64,000 nt of DNA from assembly GCA_041635265.1 (NCBI GenBank), contig JBFJJV010000001.1, forward strand, positions 1-64,000, given 5' to 3'. Source of the stretch: Panacagrimonas sp041635265. GTDB lineage: Bacteria; Pseudomonadota; Gammaproteobacteria; Nevskiales; Nevskiaceae. A model generated the notes under the pieces. That model was not told the DNA's origin and searched no databases. It saw only the letters and a program-made list of their open reading frames with translations. Position 1 is the stretch's first letter; every line of letters starts with the position of its first letter. Positions 61,653 to 64,000 of this stretch are shown here, in pieces. A program made the position numbers and the translations under genes.

Positions 61653-62606
61653 ATGGAAACTTTGTCGCAAGTGAACAAGGCAGAATCAGAGAAAATCAGG
61701 CCGATTCGACTCAAATCGTGGGCTGCGCTCAGGGTTTCGGGCGAAGATGCCGAGTCCTTTCTTCAGGGACAAATCAGCGCTGACGTGCGCAAGCTGGCCC
61801 CTGATCGCGCAGTTCTCAGCAGTTACAACAGCCCGAAAGGTCGGGTTCTGGCCGTTCTTCTCATCACCAGGGAGGAAGCAGGCAACTACCTGCTGTGGTT
61901 GCCGGATTCGATTCTGGACCCCGTCCACAGACGGCTGCGCATGTTTGTTCTGAGATCAAAAGTACGCCTTGAACGCGCGGAACTCCTTGCCGCCGGGCTT
62001 ATCGGCGCCTCCGCCGCGACTTGGTTGCGCGATCGCGAATTGGCACAACCGGCACGTCAGCTTATGGTCTCTGTAACCAATGGCATCACGCTTATTCGTT
62101 CTGCCGGTAGTGAGCCCCGATATTTTGTTTATGGACCCGATCAATCATTCAAGAATATCGAGTGCGAGGAAGATGTCGCACAAACATGGCGGCGCGCTGA
62201 AATTCTGGCAGGGGTTCCCCTGGTCGGGCCTGATACACAGGACCGATGGGTTGCGCAGATGATGAATCTGGATCAATGGCCTGGGGGCATCAGCTTTGAC
62301 AAGGGCTGCTACACGGGTCAGGAAGTGATTGCCCGCCTGCACTACCTCGGCAAGCTCAAGAAACGCATGTTTCTGCTCCGCGGACAGGGCGAAGCGCCGA
62401 CCGTAGGTAGCAGCATTCAAGATGCGCAAGGTGATGCGCAGTCTGTTGGCGAAATCGTAGATGCTTGCAGCGACGCGCACGGCACCGGCTTTATCGCCTG
62501 CGCCGTGCTGCAAGTAGCGGTTTCTAATTCAGAATCACTGCAACTCAGACGCGACGCTGACGCCGCCCTTGCCAAGCCAGAAGCTTATGACTACTCGGTT
62601 CTGTAG
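61653..62606 (+). CDS. ygfZ: YgfZ/GcvT-domain folate-binding protein
   Basis: About 317 residues from an ATG giving METLSQVNKA. It has the GcvT-like fold with FLQGQISADVRKL near 41-53 and the family signature DKGCYTGQEVIARLHYLG near 220-237, whose cysteine is needed for function. YgfZ works with folate in repair or assembly of certain Fe-S proteins, including succinate dehydrogenase-type enzymes. It is divergent from SDHAF4 by 73 bases. Its last 16 bases overlap the end of guaB. Confidence 0.93.
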   Translation: METLSQVNKAESEKIRPIRLKSWAALRVSGEDAESFLQGQISADVRKLAPDRAVLSSYNSPKGRVLAVLLITREEAGNYLLWLPDSILDPVHRRLRMFVLRSKVRLERAELLAAGLIGASAATWLRDRELAQPARQLMVSVTNGITLIRSAGSEPRYFVYGPDQSFKNIECEEDVAQTWRRAEILAGVPLVGPDTQDRWVAQMMNLDQWPGGISFDKGCYTGQEVIARLHYLGKLKKRMFLLRGQGEAPTVGSSIQDAQGDAQSVGEIVDACSDAHGTGFIACAVLQVAVSNSESLQLRRDADAALAKPEAYDYSVL

Positions 62607-64000
62607 TTAGGCGCTTCTTTGGTAATACTGACGTCGTGGACGTGGCTTTCTTTCATGCCGGCACCGGTAATCTTGACGAAGCGTGTCTTTGTCCGCAGTT
62701 CCTCGATACTGGCACAGCCGGTATAACCCATGGACGCACGCAAGCCGCCCAGCATCTGGTGGATGATGGCAGCCATCGGCCCCTTGTAAGGCACGCGGCC
62801 CTCTACCCCTTCAGGAACCAGCTTTTCCACTTCACTGGTCGTGTCTTGGAAATAGCGGTCTTTCGACCCCTGCGCCTGTGACATGGCCCCCAGCGAGCCC
62901 ATGCCGCGATAGGACTTGTAGGAACGCCCCTGATAGAGCTCAACTTCGCCAGGCGCCTCTTCGGTACCGGCCAGAATGGAGCCAACCATCACCGCGTGCG
63001 CTCCCGCAGCAAGCGCTTTGGCAAAATCTCCGGAGAAACGCACGCCACCATCGCCGATGAGCGGCACATTGCGGCTCTTGAGCGCTTCAGCCACGGACAT
63101 GATGGCACTGATCTGCGGCACGCCAACGCCTGCGACCACGCGCGTCGTGCAGATAGAGCCCGGTCCAATGCCGACCTTCACGGCGTCTGCGCCCGCATCG
63201 GCCAGTGCTAATGCTGCCTCAGCCGAAGCGATATTGCCGCCGATGATCTGCAGGTCTGGATACTGGCGCTTGAGGCTGGCGACGCGATCAATCACGCCCT
63301 TCGAGTGACCGTGAGCAGTGTCGACGACAATCACATCGACACCTGCGGCGACCAGACCTGAAACCCGCTCCTCGGTCTCCGGTCCGGTGCCGACCGCGGC
63401 ACCGACACGCAGGCTGCCGCGTTCATCCTTGCACGCCAGCGGATGATCCGTGGACTTCTGAATATCCTTGACCGTAATCATTCCGCGCAATTGAAAACGG
63501 TCATTGATGACCAACACCTTCTCGATCCGGTGCTGGTGCAACTTGGCTACGACTTCTTCGCGCGATGCCCCCTCCTTCACCGTGATCAGACGCTCCTTGG
63601 GCGTCATGACCTGGCTGACCGGCTCGCTATAGCGCGTCTCGAAACGAAGATCTCGGCTGGTCACGATACCGACCAGCAGATCACCATCAACCACCGGCAC
63701 GCCGGAAATATGATTGGATCGGGTCAGCTCGATGACCTCTCCAATCGTGATGTTGGGCGGCACGGTAATGGGGTCGGCGATCACGCCCGATTCGTACTTC
63801 TTGACCGCGCGCACTTCGGCCGCCTGCCGTTCCGCGGTCATGTTCTTGTGCACGATTCCCATCCCGCCTTCCTGCGCAAGCGCAATGGCGAGCTGGTGCT
63901 CGGTCACCGTGTCCATTGCCGCGGACAGCAGTGGAATATTTAAAGTAATTCGCGAAGTTAGCCGCGTCGTCAGACTGACCTGACGCGGAAGGACTTCTGA
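62591..64000 (-). CDS. guaB: IMP dehydrogenase (5' end outside the window)
   Basis: 469 residues are visible; the start lies beyond the right edge, since the frame continues upstream of MDTVTE through IPLLSAAMDT, the conserved early segment of GuaB. Two CBS domains (about residues 75-195 of the visible part) sit inside the TIM barrel. The catalytic cysteine is in GPGSICTTRVV. The flap MGSLGAMSQ follows and FVKITGAGMKESH is near the end. It converts IMP to XMP with NAD. guaA is not in the window. Confidence 0.97.
   Translation of the reverse strand, partial: SEVLPRQVSLTTRLTSRITLNIPLLSAAMDTVTEHQLAIALAQEGGMGIVHKNMTAERQAAEVRAVKKYESGVIADPITVPPNITIGEVIELTRSNHISGVPVVDGDLLVGIVTSRDLRFETRYSEPVSQVMTPKERLITVKEGASREEVVAKLHQHRIEKVLVINDRFQLRGMITVKDIQKSTDHPLACKDERGSLRVGAAVGTGPETEERVSGLVAAGVDVIVVDTAHGHSKGVIDRVASLKRQYPDLQIIGGNIASAEAALALADAGADAVKVGIGPGSICTTRVVAGVGVPQISAIMSVAEALKSRNVPLIGDGGVRFSGDFAKALAAGAHAVMVGSILAGTEEAPGEVELYQGRSYKSYRGMGSLGAMSQAQGSKDRYFQDTTSEVEKLVPEGVEGRVPYKGPMAAIIHQMLGGLRASMGYTGCASIEELRTKTRFVKITGAGMKESHVHDVSITKEAPNYRTE

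Noticed and set aside
1..64000. tRNA genes, CRISPR arrays, insertion sequences, prophage
   Set aside because: No tRNA T-arm pattern with acceptor pairing, no regular repeat-spacer array, and no transposase or phage structural protein was seen on reading both strands.

Overview
The window is one chromosomal stretch of a heterotrophic gammaproteobacterium. Support for this: the rhlB | trxA-rho gene order, RNase D, Mpl and PmbA, the sdhCDAB proteins, and a moderately GC-rich codon bias. A phasin, FATP-type acyl-CoA synthetase, ACAD11-like phosphotransferase, FadL-type porin and MMPL+YCF48 pair fit a lipid- or hydrocarbon-using, PHA-storing lineage such as Nevskiales/Steroidobacterales-like bacteria; that placement is inference. 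I saw no rRNA, tRNA, IS element, prophage or CRISPR array. GC content was not computed.

Layout. 0-9 kb: family VIII serine hydrolase, the stress operon prkA-yeaH-spoVR, mgtE and an APH-fold phosphotransferase. 9-17.3 kb: DUF3617 protein, pmbA-mpl, a membrane protein divergent from rnd, an acyl-CoA synthetase and a lipase-like hydrolase. 17.4-31.6 kb: a PAS-GGDEF-EAL protein with degenerate catalytic motifs, then a Tad/Flp pilus locus (flp, tadE, cpaB, cpaC, cpaE, cpaF, tadB, tadC, tadD, DUF3613, with tadG on the opposite strand). No prepilin peptidase gene is in the window. 31.8-41.1 kb: apaH, MMPL transporter plus YCF48-like protein (with a truncated TetR start upstream), pgeF-rhlB, trxA-rho. 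41.2-44.8 kb: purD, a LuxR-type regulator with an autoinducer-binding domain but no luxI, purC, DUF6489. 44.8-51.5 kb: a six-gene minus-strand nucleotide-sugar/glycosyltransferase cluster. 52-57.3 kb: phasin, YihY/BrkB, FadL-like porin divergent from a TetR regulator, spermidine-synthase-like protein. 57.3-64 kb: SDHAF4-sdhC-sdhD-sdhA-DUF2939-sdhB, ygfZ, and guaB running off the right edge.

How parts may work together. The Tad genes would build a type IVb pilus, and the neighbouring c-di-GMP-type protein has lost both catalytic sites but keeps an RxxD inhibitory-site motif, so it may be a receptor. The LuxR solo sits beside a lux-box-like dyad. A second, perfect 20-bp dyad with the same ACCTG/CAGGT half-sites lies upstream of the glycan cluster, which suggests (inference only) that an acyl-homoserine-lactone-type signal could affect purine genes and surface glycans. 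The phasin has a near-consensus sigma70 promoter overlaid by three copies of an 11-bp repeat, as expected for PhaR-like repression. The sdh operon carries its flavinylation factor at the front and an uncharacterised DUF2939 gene between sdhA and sdhB, and is divergent from the Fe-S maturation gene ygfZ.

No single strongly novel system is evident; the most interesting signals are regulatory sites and unusual gene placements.
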